Positions 38,701 through 46,264 of a stretch of DNA of 64,000 nucleotides are shown one piece after another. How positions within the stretch are numbered: the first letter of the stretch is position 1; each line of letters opens with the position of its first letter. The stretch covers positions 124,001 through 188,000 of the forward strand of contig NZ_WXUB01000002.1 of NCBI RefSeq assembly GCF_011799805.1. The letters run 5' to 3'. Source of the DNA: Maribellus sediminis (lineage in GTDB: Bacteria; Bacteroidota; Bacteroidia; Bacteroidales; Prolixibacteraceae). The notes below the pieces were generated by a model that saw only the letters and a program-made list of their open reading frames with translations, was not told where the DNA came from and made no database searches. The translations under genes were made by a program, and so were the position numbers.

Positions 38701-39140
38701 TCGATAAAGCACTGGGAGGGCCGGAAAGTCCGGTGGCACTTCAGCAACTAAGCGACTGGAGCAAAAATAAAGACGAAAAAATAAAGTATTATTCAGGCAC
38801 GGCTGTTTACCGGAAATCGTTTGAGTGGAGCGGTAACATTGAAAATGCCTTCCTCGATGTGGGAGAAGTATACAATCTGGCTGAAGTAACGATTAATGGA
38901 ATAAACTGCGGCGTTGCATGGACGGCACCTTATCGTGTGGATATTTCAAAAGCAATTAAAGAAGGTACCAACCAACTCGAAATTGCCGTAACAAATACCT
39001 GGGCAAACCGCTTGATAGGCGATCATGAGCTGCCGGAAGAAGACCGAATTACATGGACAACCTGCGCGTATCGTTTGGAAGGAAATGAATTGTTGCCGGC
39101 CGGTATGATGGGGCCGGTGAGAATCCTTGTAGAAAAATAG
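35727..39140 (+). CDS. GH106-family alpha-L-rhamnosidase lipoprotein
   Basis: A 1137-residue lipoprotein (LFLILIFSGC). It has the GH106 start: DDAKPWVYWFLTDASISKKG, ITRDLEAMKENGIGGAFLF, the barrel segment LGIHACDGFTAAGGPWI and IEELYNDSWECGSQNWSP, and at the end a galactose-binding-like domain (FLDVGEVYNLAEVTINGINC). Length matches the family. Known members remove alpha-L-rhamnose from rhamnogalacturonan side chains, arabinogalactan or plant glycosides. The partner rhamnose carrier and mutarotase lie upstream in the same run. A discoidin-like insert (about 215-330) may bind carbohydrate. Confidence 0.88.
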   Translation: MRTIIPYLFLFLILIFSGCKNGHQSPEEFQPLGKVDDAKPWVYWFLTDASISKKGITRDLEAMKENGIGGAFLFTIRGAAEPSLYEPVAVQLTPEWWDMMKFAVSEANRLGVKLGIHACDGFTAAGGPWIAPELSMQKVVWADTIVVGGQHFEGQLPQPERMENYYEDIATFAYPAPAGSGVSSYKLKPTITTSIPGKDASFLAKKGNTENFSSREKCWIQYQFDEPFACRSITLQSGWNNYQANRLIVETSNDGSNFTRHGRLEAYRHGWDDRGVTVTHLIEPVDAKYFRFVFDPEGTEPGAEDLDDAKWRPRLRISGIELSGEAKIHQYEGKSGAVWRISKSTNEDYLQESVCIDPEEMIDISYKLGTDGKLSWDVPEGRWVILRMGHTSTGATNYIGGGGVGLEADKLNPEAVKVQFENWFDSIYNHMGDLAESTIEELYNDSWECGSQNWSPVLLNEFKQRRGYDLGPYLPALAGVPLRNTHFSEQVLHDVRTTIAEVLVDNYHGTMKKLAHEKGVLYSSESVAPVFVSDGMLHFKNTDAPTGEFWFRSPSHDKPNDILDAVSGAHIYGKKLVRAEAGTEIRLDWDEHPEMLKTLFDRNFAIGVNKMIFHVFVHDPWTDQLPGKTLGVVGTFFQPNQTWWKPGKTWINYIENCQTQLQQGIPVADIAVFTGEEIPRRAVLPDRLVPVLPGIFGKEKVRAEQQRLENVGQPYRQLPKGVTTLENLADPVDWVDPLNGYSYDSFNKDALLNLASVQDGKIVLPGGASYSLFVVPGERRMNPNGGMSLDVVQKLFSLVKDGAMIYFQEKPAKFLGAEEDELVFEKVTNELFAEENSTTISENLRSHKIGKGQVLIGKFDLPSFAPLDIEKDFFALENKKPAEKLAWIHRTDGEKEIYFIANQKNERRDVELSFRVDGKVPEFYFPVSGETRSCKDRRIENGRTIIPFQFESNESVFVLFEEGIVDSEVTGAKNNPEFVQQLILDIDWLVEFDKALGGPESPVALQQLSDWSKNKDEKIKYYSGTAVYRKSFEWSGNIENAFLDVGEVYNLAEVTINGINCGVAWTAPYRVDISKAIKEGTNQLEIAVTNTWANRLIGDHELPEEDRITWTTCAYRLEGNELLPAGMMGPVRILVEK

Positions 39141-39176
39141 AAGTAAAACGAAACATACCTGAAAAAGGAGAATAGA

Positions 39177-40625
39177 ATGAAAGTAATGAATACGGAATTA
39201 AAAAGAACAAGTGTAGCGTTTATGCTACTTGTTTTTTTGATGAGTGGATTAACTGCAAATGCCAAAGTAAAACTTCCGGCGCTTTTTGCCGACCACATGG
39301 TGTTGCAACAACAGACTAAAGTTGCTGTGTGGGGATGGAGTGAGGCAAGAGCTACGGTTGAAGTAAGTGGTTCGTGGAACAACGAAAGTGTAAGTACAAA
39401 AGCCGATAAAGACGGGAAATGGAAACTGATGCTTCAAACACCTGAAGCAGGCGGACCTTATCAATTGTCAGTTAGCGATGGAGAAGTCATAACATTAGAA
39501 AATGTAATGATCGGCGAAGTATGGATTTGTTCCGGGCAGTCGAATATGGAAATGCCTATGAAGGGTTTTCAGGGGCAACCCGTAAAAGGATCAAATATGG
39601 ACATCTTGAAGTCTGAAGATCATACTATCCGGATGATCACTGTTCCCCGTAATGCGCAAACCACACCGCAGGATAATTTTGAAGCAAAATGGAAAGAGGC
39701 GGATGCGGCGGCGGTACGAAATTTCAGCGCCACCGGTTATTATTTTGGCAAATTATTGAATGAGATGCTCGATGTTCCAATTGGTTTGATCGAGGTGAGT
39801 TGGGGCGGTTCCTGTATTCAGGCCTGGATGAGCAAAGAAACTTCTACGGCTTTCGAAGACAAGGAAATTCCGGCACCCGGCGATTCCATATTGGTTGAAA
39901 ACCGGACTCCGACCGTACTATTTAACGGCATGCTGAATCCGGTTATCGCTTATGGAATAAAAGGTTGTATCTGGTACCAAGGCGAAACCAATTACCAGGA
40001 ACCCGATCGTTACCTGGAGTTGTTTCCGAAAATGGTGAAAGAGTGGCGAAATTTATGGGGCATCGGAGACTTCCCGTTTTATTACGCCCAGATAGCACCT
40101 TTCGATTATTCGGTTTTTACTCCCGATGAACCGCTTGAAAAATACAACTCAGCTTTTTTACGTGAAGCGCAGTTAAAGGCTATGGACATCATTCCAAATA
40201 GCGGCATGGCAGTGTTGATGGATGTTGGTGAAGAAACTAATATTCACCCGATGCGGAAAAAAGAAGGAGGCGAACGATTGGCGCTCTGGGCTCTTGCAAA
40301 AACTTACGGATTTCGCGATTTTAGCTATCAAAGTCCTGGCTATTACGCGATTGAAATTAAAGGAAGCCAGGTAATCGTGTCGTTTAAAAATGTAGCGAAC
40401 GGATTAACCACTTTTGGAAAAGAACTAATGGGATTTGAGATTGCAGGCGAAAACAAGGTATTTTATCCTGCCACTGCTTTTCTGCGCTCCAAATCAGTGA
40501 TTTTATCTTCTCCGCGAGTTGAAAAACCGGTGGCTGTGCGCTACTGCTTTAAGGATTATGCTTTCGGAAACTTGTTTGCAACCGACGGTTTGCCGGTTTC
40601 ATCATTTCGTTCGGATGATTGGTAA
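39177..40625 (+). CDS. Sialate O-acetylesterase-type (SASA family) carbohydrate acetylesterase
   Basis: A 482-residue SGNH-fold esterase with a signal peptide (LLVFLMSGLTANA). The catalytic Ser is S122 in CSGQSNMEMP; KGCIWYQGETNYQEP is the oxyanion/glycan region; the Asp-His part is DVGEETNIHPMRKKEGG. N-terminal KLPALFADHMVLQQ is the standard family opening. A purine-rich Shine-Dalgarno-like stretch precedes the ATG. In pectin loci such esterases strip acetyl groups from rhamnogalacturonan or other sugars so that hydrolases can act; that role is inferred from neighbours. Confidence 0.9.
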   Translation: MKVMNTELKRTSVAFMLLVFLMSGLTANAKVKLPALFADHMVLQQQTKVAVWGWSEARATVEVSGSWNNESVSTKADKDGKWKLMLQTPEAGGPYQLSVSDGEVITLENVMIGEVWICSGQSNMEMPMKGFQGQPVKGSNMDILKSEDHTIRMITVPRNAQTTPQDNFEAKWKEADAAAVRNFSATGYYFGKLLNEMLDVPIGLIEVSWGGSCIQAWMSKETSTAFEDKEIPAPGDSILVENRTPTVLFNGMLNPVIAYGIKGCIWYQGETNYQEPDRYLELFPKMVKEWRNLWGIGDFPFYYAQIAPFDYSVFTPDEPLEKYNSAFLREAQLKAMDIIPNSGMAVLMDVGEETNIHPMRKKEGGERLALWALAKTYGFRDFSYQSPGYYAIEIKGSQVIVSFKNVANGLTTFGKELMGFEIAGENKVFYPATAFLRSKSVILSSPRVEKPVAVRYCFKDYAFGNLFATDGLPVSSFRSDDW

Positions 40626-40639
40626 TTTTAATGAATTGC

Positions 40640-42955
40640 ATGAAAAATATTCTGTACATATTATTTCTGATTATTCCCGCAGTCTCGGCTGGACAAACCT
40701 TATTACCTGAAAATTACAATGTGGTTTGGAACAGTCAGAGTACCAACTCATCGGAATCGATGCCATGTGGTGGTGGCGATATAGGCCTGAATGTTTGGGT
40801 GGAAAACGGAGATCTGCTCTTCTACATGGCACGGAGCGGCACTTTCGATGAGAACAATACCATGCCAAAGCTGGGGCGGGTGCGCATTCAGTGCGATCCC
40901 AATCCCTTTGTTGGAGCAACTTTCCGGCAAGAACTTCAGCTCGAAAAAGGAAGTGTACTGATTTCAGCCGAAAAAGAGGGAACTAAAACTCAGTTCGAAA
41001 TTTGGGTCGATGTTTTTAATCCGATTATTCATGTTGAGGTGGAAAGCGATAAGGCTATCGATTTTCAAGCTTCATACGAAAGCTGGCGGTATGAAGACCG
41101 CAAGCTCCGCAAATTTGAAAGTTTTCAGAATTCCTACAAATGGGCACTATCCGAAGGCCTGCTTACAAGAAAGGATGAAATCTATTTTGACGGGGACGCA
41201 GTACTGTTTTATCACCGAAACCAAGGAGAAACAATTTTTGATGCCACGGTAAATCAGCAAAAACTAAATTCCGTTAAAGACAGCCTTTTTAATCCGCTTG
41301 AAAAACTCACTTTTGGTGGATTGATGTGGGGCGAGAATCTTGTTCAGGGTGAAACATCCGAAGGAAAATACCAGCAAACAGCATTTAAAAGCTGGAGGCT
41401 GAAAAGTAAAAAAGCAGCTAAGAAATACCATCTGAAAATTGCCTTAAATACAGGACAATTCGATGGTGTGGATGAATGGAAAGCTGAATTGGAAAATCGT
41501 ATTCAGAAAGAGAATAAGCAAAAAAGTACACGAAAGTTGACGTTGGACTGGTGGCGGGATTACTGGCAACGAAGTTTTGTTTTAATTCAACCTGAAAATA
41601 CTGATTACAGCAATCCTTCCTGGCAAGCAGGGCGCAATTATCAGTTGTTTCGTTACATGCTGGGTTGCAATGCTTACGGGAAATATCCCACAAAGTTCAA
41701 CGGAGGATTGTTCACGGTTGATCCAATTTTCACCAACGATGAACGGCCTTTTACTCCAGATTTCAGGAATTGGGGTGGCGGTACTTTTACTGCACAGAAT
41801 CAGCGCCTAATATATTTCCCAATGTTGGCATCAGGCGATTTCGACATGATGAAACCACAACTGGACTTTTACCTGAGGATTTTAAGAAATGCTGAGCTGC
41901 GAAGCCGGTGTTACTGGGATCATGATGGTGCTTGTTTTACCGAGCAGATTGAAAATTTTGGCCTGCCAAATCCCAGTGAATACGGCTGGAAACGACCAGA
42001 AAATTACGACCCTGGAATGATGTACAACGCCTGGCTCGAATACCAGTGGGATACTTCGCTTGAAATTTGCTGGATGGTTTTGCAATTAAACAAATACCAG
42101 AGGGCAGATATTTCTGACTACTTGCCATTGATTGAAAGTTGCCTGACCTTTTTCGATGAGCATTACCAATATCTGGCGAAACAACGGGGCACAAAAGCTC
42201 TCGATGAGAACGGAGATTTGATATTGTACCCGGGATCGGCCTGCGAAACCTACAAAATGGCTTACAATGCCACTTCAACAGTTGTTGCGTTGTATAAGGT
42301 TACCGAAGGACTTCTTCAACTAGCGGAATACTATCCTCAGGAAATTGATAGCGAGAAATGGCAAGCTTTCCTGGAAAGAATTCCGCCATTTGCTTTTCGT
42401 CAGTTTGGAGATAAGGTAACCATTGCACCGGCAAAATTATGGGAGCGCATAAATAATACGGAGGCGCCGCAACTGTACCCCGTTTATCCCTGGGGGATTT
42501 ATGGAGTTGGAAAGCCGGGTTTGGACATTGCACAAAACACCTACCTCTACGATCAGGATATCATCAAATTCCAGGATCACCAAAGCTGGAAGCAGTACAA
42601 TATTTTTGCTGCCCGGCTCGGATTGACAGAAGAAGCTGTAAAATATACTTTGCTGAAAATGAAGGATTCCGGCCGTCGTTTTCCGGCATTCTGGGGACCA
42701 GGTTTCGACTGGGTGCCTGACCATAATTGGGGTGGATCGGGAATGATCGGAGTTCAGGAGATGTTACTGCAAACCAACGGCGATAAAATTTACCTTTTCC
42801 CGGCCTGGCCGAAAGAATGGAATGTGCATTTTAAATTGCATGCTCCCGGAAATACAAGTGTTGAAGCAGAATTGAAAGATGGTATGGTAAATATTATTGA
42901 TGTTCAGCCTGAAACACGGAAAACAGATATTGAAATCCTATTGAAACAAAATTAG
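40640..42955 (+). CDS. DUF5703-type secreted glycoside hydrolase-like protein
   Basis: About 771 residues. The ATG at 40640 is used because it starts a signal peptide (ILYILFLIIPAVSAGQ); an earlier TTG start overlaps the esterase gene. The N-terminal half (SESMPCGGGDIGLNVWVENG, LLFYMARSGTFDENN) matches what I recall of DUF5703. The C-terminal half (NYQLFRYMLGCNAYGKYPTK, FNGGLFTVDP, later YPVYPWGIYG and WGPGFDWVPDHNWGGSGM) looks like an (alpha/alpha)6 barrel of the GH95/GH63 kind. No activity is assigned here. The stop is one base from the RuBisCO-like gene. Confidence 0.75.
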   Translation: MKNILYILFLIIPAVSAGQTLLPENYNVVWNSQSTNSSESMPCGGGDIGLNVWVENGDLLFYMARSGTFDENNTMPKLGRVRIQCDPNPFVGATFRQELQLEKGSVLISAEKEGTKTQFEIWVDVFNPIIHVEVESDKAIDFQASYESWRYEDRKLRKFESFQNSYKWALSEGLLTRKDEIYFDGDAVLFYHRNQGETIFDATVNQQKLNSVKDSLFNPLEKLTFGGLMWGENLVQGETSEGKYQQTAFKSWRLKSKKAAKKYHLKIALNTGQFDGVDEWKAELENRIQKENKQKSTRKLTLDWWRDYWQRSFVLIQPENTDYSNPSWQAGRNYQLFRYMLGCNAYGKYPTKFNGGLFTVDPIFTNDERPFTPDFRNWGGGTFTAQNQRLIYFPMLASGDFDMMKPQLDFYLRILRNAELRSRCYWDHDGACFTEQIENFGLPNPSEYGWKRPENYDPGMMYNAWLEYQWDTSLEICWMVLQLNKYQRADISDYLPLIESCLTFFDEHYQYLAKQRGTKALDENGDLILYPGSACETYKMAYNATSTVVALYKVTEGLLQLAEYYPQEIDSEKWQAFLERIPPFAFRQFGDKVTIAPAKLWERINNTEAPQLYPVYPWGIYGVGKPGLDIAQNTYLYDQDIIKFQDHQSWKQYNIFAARLGLTEEAVKYTLLKMKDSGRRFPAFWGPGFDWVPDHNWGGSGMIGVQEMLLQTNGDKIYLFPAWPKEWNVHFKLHAPGNTSVEAELKDGMVNIIDVQPETRKTDIEILLKQN

Positions 42956-42956
42956 C

Positions 42957-44198
42957 ATGGAACGAATTATTGCGACATATTTGATTGAAACGCCACATGA
43001 TGTGGAAAAAGCTGCTGCGGTGCTGGCCGGCGAACAGTCGAGCGGAACTTTTGTGGCTGTTCCCGGCGAAACCGATGAACTAAAATCGCGGTTTGCTGCG
43101 CGAGTAGAAGAGATTAAAATTCTGGGAGATGTTACTGAACCAAGCATGCCCGGCGATGATCTGGGATTTAAAACCTATCATCGGGCAAAAGTAAAAGTGT
43201 CGTGGTCGCTCGAGAATTTTGGCTACAATATTCCGGCATTGGTCTCCACGGTTCAGGGAAATTTATACGAATTGCGCCAGTTTACAGGTTTGAAATTGGA
43301 TGACCTGGAACTGCCTGCTTCTTATGCAAAACATTTTCGGGGACCCACTTATGGCATGCGCGGAACTAAAGAGTTGGCGGGAGTGGGATCGGAACGACCA
43401 ATGATAGGAACCATCATAAAACCCAGCGTTGGACTGACTCCCGAATATACAGCCGACCTGGTAAAAACATTGGTAGAAGCCGGAATTGACTTTGTGAAAG
43501 ACGATGAGCTGATGACTTCAACGGTCAACTCGCCTTTTGAAGTTCGGCTCGAAAAAATAATGAAATTAATAAATACCTATGCCGACAAAACCGGTAAAAA
43601 AGTGATGTATGCTTTTAACATTACTGGCGATCTTGATACCATGAAAACCAACTACGAGAAGATCGTAAAAGCCGGGGGAACCTCTGCCATGCTTAGCATT
43701 AACAGTGTTGGTTGGACCGGGGTAAAAGAAGTTTGCAGTTGGGGGGAGTTATCCATTCATGGTCACCGAAACGGATGGGGAATGATCAACCGCCACCCTT
43801 TGCTGGGAATCAATTTTCCGGCATACAATAAATTATGGCGATTAGCCGGAGTGGATCAGATGCATGTAAACGGCATTCAAAATAAATTTTGGGAATCAGA
43901 CGATTCGGTGGTACGATCAATAAAATCCTGTCACAAGCCCTTTTTAAACAATGAAGCTGTTTTGCCGGTGGTTTCATCGGGGCAGTGGGGCGGACAGGCC
44001 TTTGAAACCTGGCAACGAACAAAAACCACCGATTTATTGTACATGGCCGGTGGTGGAATAATGGCACATCCTTCGGGACCTGCAGGCGGAGTGAAAGCCC
44101 TGCACCAGGCCTGGCAGGCTGCAGTTGATGGACTTTCGCTGGAACAAGCCGCGAAAAAGTTCAAGGAGTTTGGCGAATCAGTGGAAAAATTTGGGTAG
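42957..44198 (+). CDS. RuBisCO-like protein (form IV-type)
   Basis: A 413-residue cytoplasmic protein of the RuBisCO large-subunit superfamily. Matches to spinach RuBisCO numbering, judged by eye: N102 (123), K155 (175, in TIIKPSVGL), K181, D183, E184 (201, 203, 204, in VKDDEL, the carbamate and magnesium ligands), H270-R271 (294-295), H303 (327), K310 (334) and S340 (379). Lys177 is replaced by Ser and the 380 Gly by Ser, and loop 6 is different (QNKFWESDD), so it is not a CO2-fixing enzyme. Known relatives decarboxylate or split 3-oxo-isoapionate 4-phosphate in apiose catabolism (OiaX, OiaT). The acid-sugar kinase gene starts seven bases later, fitting a phosphorylate-then-cleave pathway. 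Substrate is unproven. Confidence 0.92.
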   Translation: MERIIATYLIETPHDVEKAAAVLAGEQSSGTFVAVPGETDELKSRFAARVEEIKILGDVTEPSMPGDDLGFKTYHRAKVKVSWSLENFGYNIPALVSTVQGNLYELRQFTGLKLDDLELPASYAKHFRGPTYGMRGTKELAGVGSERPMIGTIIKPSVGLTPEYTADLVKTLVEAGIDFVKDDELMTSTVNSPFEVRLEKIMKLINTYADKTGKKVMYAFNITGDLDTMKTNYEKIVKAGGTSAMLSINSVGWTGVKEVCSWGELSIHGHRNGWGMINRHPLLGINFPAYNKLWRLAGVDQMHVNGIQNKFWESDDSVVRSIKSCHKPFLNNEAVLPVVSSGQWGGQAFETWQRTKTTDLLYMAGGGIMAHPSGPAGGVKALHQAWQAAVDGLSLEQAAKKFKEFGESVEKFG

Positions 44199-44204
44199 TG
44201 AATA

Positions 44205-45596
44205 ATGGCAGAGAATAACAAGATACAACTGGCTTTTTACGGCGACGATTTTACGGGATCGACTGATGCGCTGGAGTTTTTGACCCGGGCCGGACTTAGG
44301 ACGGTTTTGTTTTTGGATAATCCAAGTTCGGAACAAATAGAACGTTTCGGAAATCCTGCAGCGATTGGTGTTGCGGGAATGACCCGCGCTATGATTCCAT
44401 TTGAAATGAAACAAGCGCTTGCAAAGGCTTTTACCGAATTGAAAAAGTTAAATCCGCGCCACGTTCATTACAAAGTGTGTTCAACTTTCGATTCATCGCC
44501 GGAAATTGGCAACATTGGAATGGCCATCGAAACCGGTCAGGAAATATTCAAAAATGATTTCACGCCGGTGTTGGTAGCGGCACCTCACCTGGGGCGTTAT
44601 TCGGCCTTTGGAAATCTGTTTGCAAGAATGGGAATTGGTAGCCAGGGAAAGATTTTCCGCCTCGACCGGCATCCTTCAATGTGTGCACACCCTGTAACGC
44701 CGGCCACTGAAAGTGATTTGCAGGTTCATTTAGGGCGCCAAACGCAGCTTCCTATCGGATTGATTGATCTTGTAGATTTGCAAAGCCCGGTCGAGGAAAT
44801 TCAGCAAAAAATTGAGCAAGAGCTTTCAACCGGCAAGCGAATTCTTTTTTTCGATGGTATATACGAATCACAAATGGCCAAAATCGGAGAAGTGCTCGAC
44901 CGGCAGGTATTTGAAGAGCGGCCACTTTTTTCGGTAGGATCATCGGGAATTGAAAAAGCCCTGGGTGATTATTGGGCTGAAGAAAATCGCTGTCAGCCGC
45001 GACAAACCTGGGATGAATTAGTAGTAAGCAGTCCGCTGATGGTGCTTTCGGGGAGTGTTTCTCCGGTAACAGCAGAGCAGATTAACCGCGCAGTGGAACA
45101 TGGATTTGAGGAAATTGCGGTTGATGCGATGAGCCTGGATGTGGATGATCCTGAATCGTTTATTAATGGATATCAGCAAAAAATCGTTTCGTGCTTTAAA
45201 AATGGGAAAAGTGTTATTTTGCACACTTCAAAAGGCCCTGATGATGTGCGTGTTAAGCAAATAAGTGAGCTGCTTAAAAGAAAAGGCTGGGACGAACAAA
45301 ACCGACGCATTGAAACTGCCAAACGCTTTGGAAAAATCCTTGGGCAATCTGCACGGAGAGCTTTGGAAGAGTTTCCGGTGAAACGCATGGTTATTGCCGG
45401 AGGCGATACATCGGGTTATGTGGCGCGTGAACTGGGCATTGAAGCCGTGGAAATGATCGCACCTGTATTTCCGGGAGCGCCGGTGTGCAGGGCTTTTGCA
45501 AGTGCCTCGCCGGTTGATGGTTTGGAAGTGAATCTGAAAGGCGGACAGGTTGGAGATGCGAATTATTTTATAAAGATTAAAAACGGGAAAATTTAA
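44205..45596 (+). CDS. Four-carbon acid sugar kinase family protein (DUF1537; OiaK/OtnK-like)
   Basis: A 463-residue cytoplasmic kinase. The N-terminal substrate domain opens with FYGDDFTGSTDALEFLTRAG; the C-terminal ATP domain has MVLSGSVSPVTAEQINRA, AGGDTSGYVARELGIEAV and LKGGQVGDANYF. The family phosphorylates acid sugars such as erythronate, threonate and 3-oxo-isoapionate. Its pairing with a RuBisCO-like protein points to the last of these or to a related branched beta-keto acid, but the steps that would make 3-oxo-isoapionate (apionate oxidoisomerase, lactonase) are not in the window. The racemase-fold gene follows after five bases. Confidence 0.9.
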   Translation: MAENNKIQLAFYGDDFTGSTDALEFLTRAGLRTVLFLDNPSSEQIERFGNPAAIGVAGMTRAMIPFEMKQALAKAFTELKKLNPRHVHYKVCSTFDSSPEIGNIGMAIETGQEIFKNDFTPVLVAAPHLGRYSAFGNLFARMGIGSQGKIFRLDRHPSMCAHPVTPATESDLQVHLGRQTQLPIGLIDLVDLQSPVEEIQQKIEQELSTGKRILFFDGIYESQMAKIGEVLDRQVFEERPLFSVGSSGIEKALGDYWAEENRCQPRQTWDELVVSSPLMVLSGSVSPVTAEQINRAVEHGFEEIAVDAMSLDVDDPESFINGYQQKIVSCFKNGKSVILHTSKGPDDVRVKQISELLKRKGWDEQNRRIETAKRFGKILGQSARRALEEFPVKRMVIAGGDTSGYVARELGIEAVEMIAPVFPGAPVCRAFASASPVDGLEVNLKGGQVGDANYFIKIKNGKI

Positions 45597-45601
45597 ATAC
45601 T

Positions 45602-46264
45602 ATGACTAAAACATTGGGATTGATACATACTTCGGCGACACTGGTTCCCGTATTTCAGGAACTGACAGATAAATACTTAGCCGGGAAAGACATCAAGGTT
45701 TTTAATATTGCAGATGATAGTCTGATCAAAAATACAATCGAACGTGGAAAACTCACACCCGATACTTCACGCAGGGTAGTGGGGCATGTTGCCTCCGCCG
45801 AAGAAGCAGGGGCCGATTATATTTTGGTTACCTGCTCTTCCATCGGACCTGCAGTGGAAATGGCTGCAAACCTTGTGAAAATACCAGTTTTGCGGGTCGA
45901 TCAACCCATGGCCGACAAAGCCGTGCAGATGGGTAAAAAGATTGGCGTGGTAGCAACCTTGTCAACAACTTTGGAACCTACAAGCGATTTGGTGCGTCGT
46001 CGTGCGATTGTTGCAGGAAAAGACATTGAGCTGACTTCAAAACTTTGCGAAGGTGCATTCGATGCGCTCATGGGAGGGAAACCGGAGATTCACGACGAAA
46101 AGGTGGCTGCTGCATTAAAAGAATTGTCGCAGGAAGTGGATGTGATCCTGTTAGCACAGGCATCGATGGCACGTGTTGTTGATCAGCTTTCGGAAGAAGA
46201 TAAAAAAGTTCCTATCATTACCAGCCCCGAATTGGCGGTTCAATACCTTGCGGAGGTGCTGTAA
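45602..46264 (+). CDS. Asp/Glu/hydantoin racemase-fold protein with a single canonical active-site cysteine
   Basis: A 220-residue cytoplasmic protein. It matches the Asp/Glu racemase superfamily (LGLIHTSATLVPVFQEL, DYILVTCSSIGPAVEMA, VGVVATLSTTLEPTSD-like, VILLAQASMARVVDQL). The first catalytic Cys is C78 (TCSS); at the place of the second (usually GC followed by T/A) the sequence reads AQAS (A185-S188), so two-base racemisation is doubtful. Single-Cys members of the fold include decarboxylases. Its stop and the next start share a base (TAATG), so it is coupled to the carrier gene. Role: possibly an epimerase, isomerase or decarboxylase acting on the acid sugar of this module. Confidence 0.82.
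   Translation: MTKTLGLIHTSATLVPVFQELTDKYLAGKDIKVFNIADDSLIKNTIERGKLTPDTSRRVVGHVASAEEAGADYILVTCSSIGPAVEMAANLVKIPVLRVDQPMADKAVQMGKKIGVVATLSTTLEPTSDLVRRRAIVAGKDIELTSKLCEGAFDALMGGKPEIHDEKVAAALKELSQEVDVILLAQASMARVVDQLSEEDKKVPIITSPELAVQYLAEVL

Noticed and set aside
42957-44198. A true CO2-fixing RuBisCO
   Set aside because: Lys177 and the Gly at 380 are replaced, loop 6 is different, and no phosphoribulokinase or carbon-fixation gene is near.
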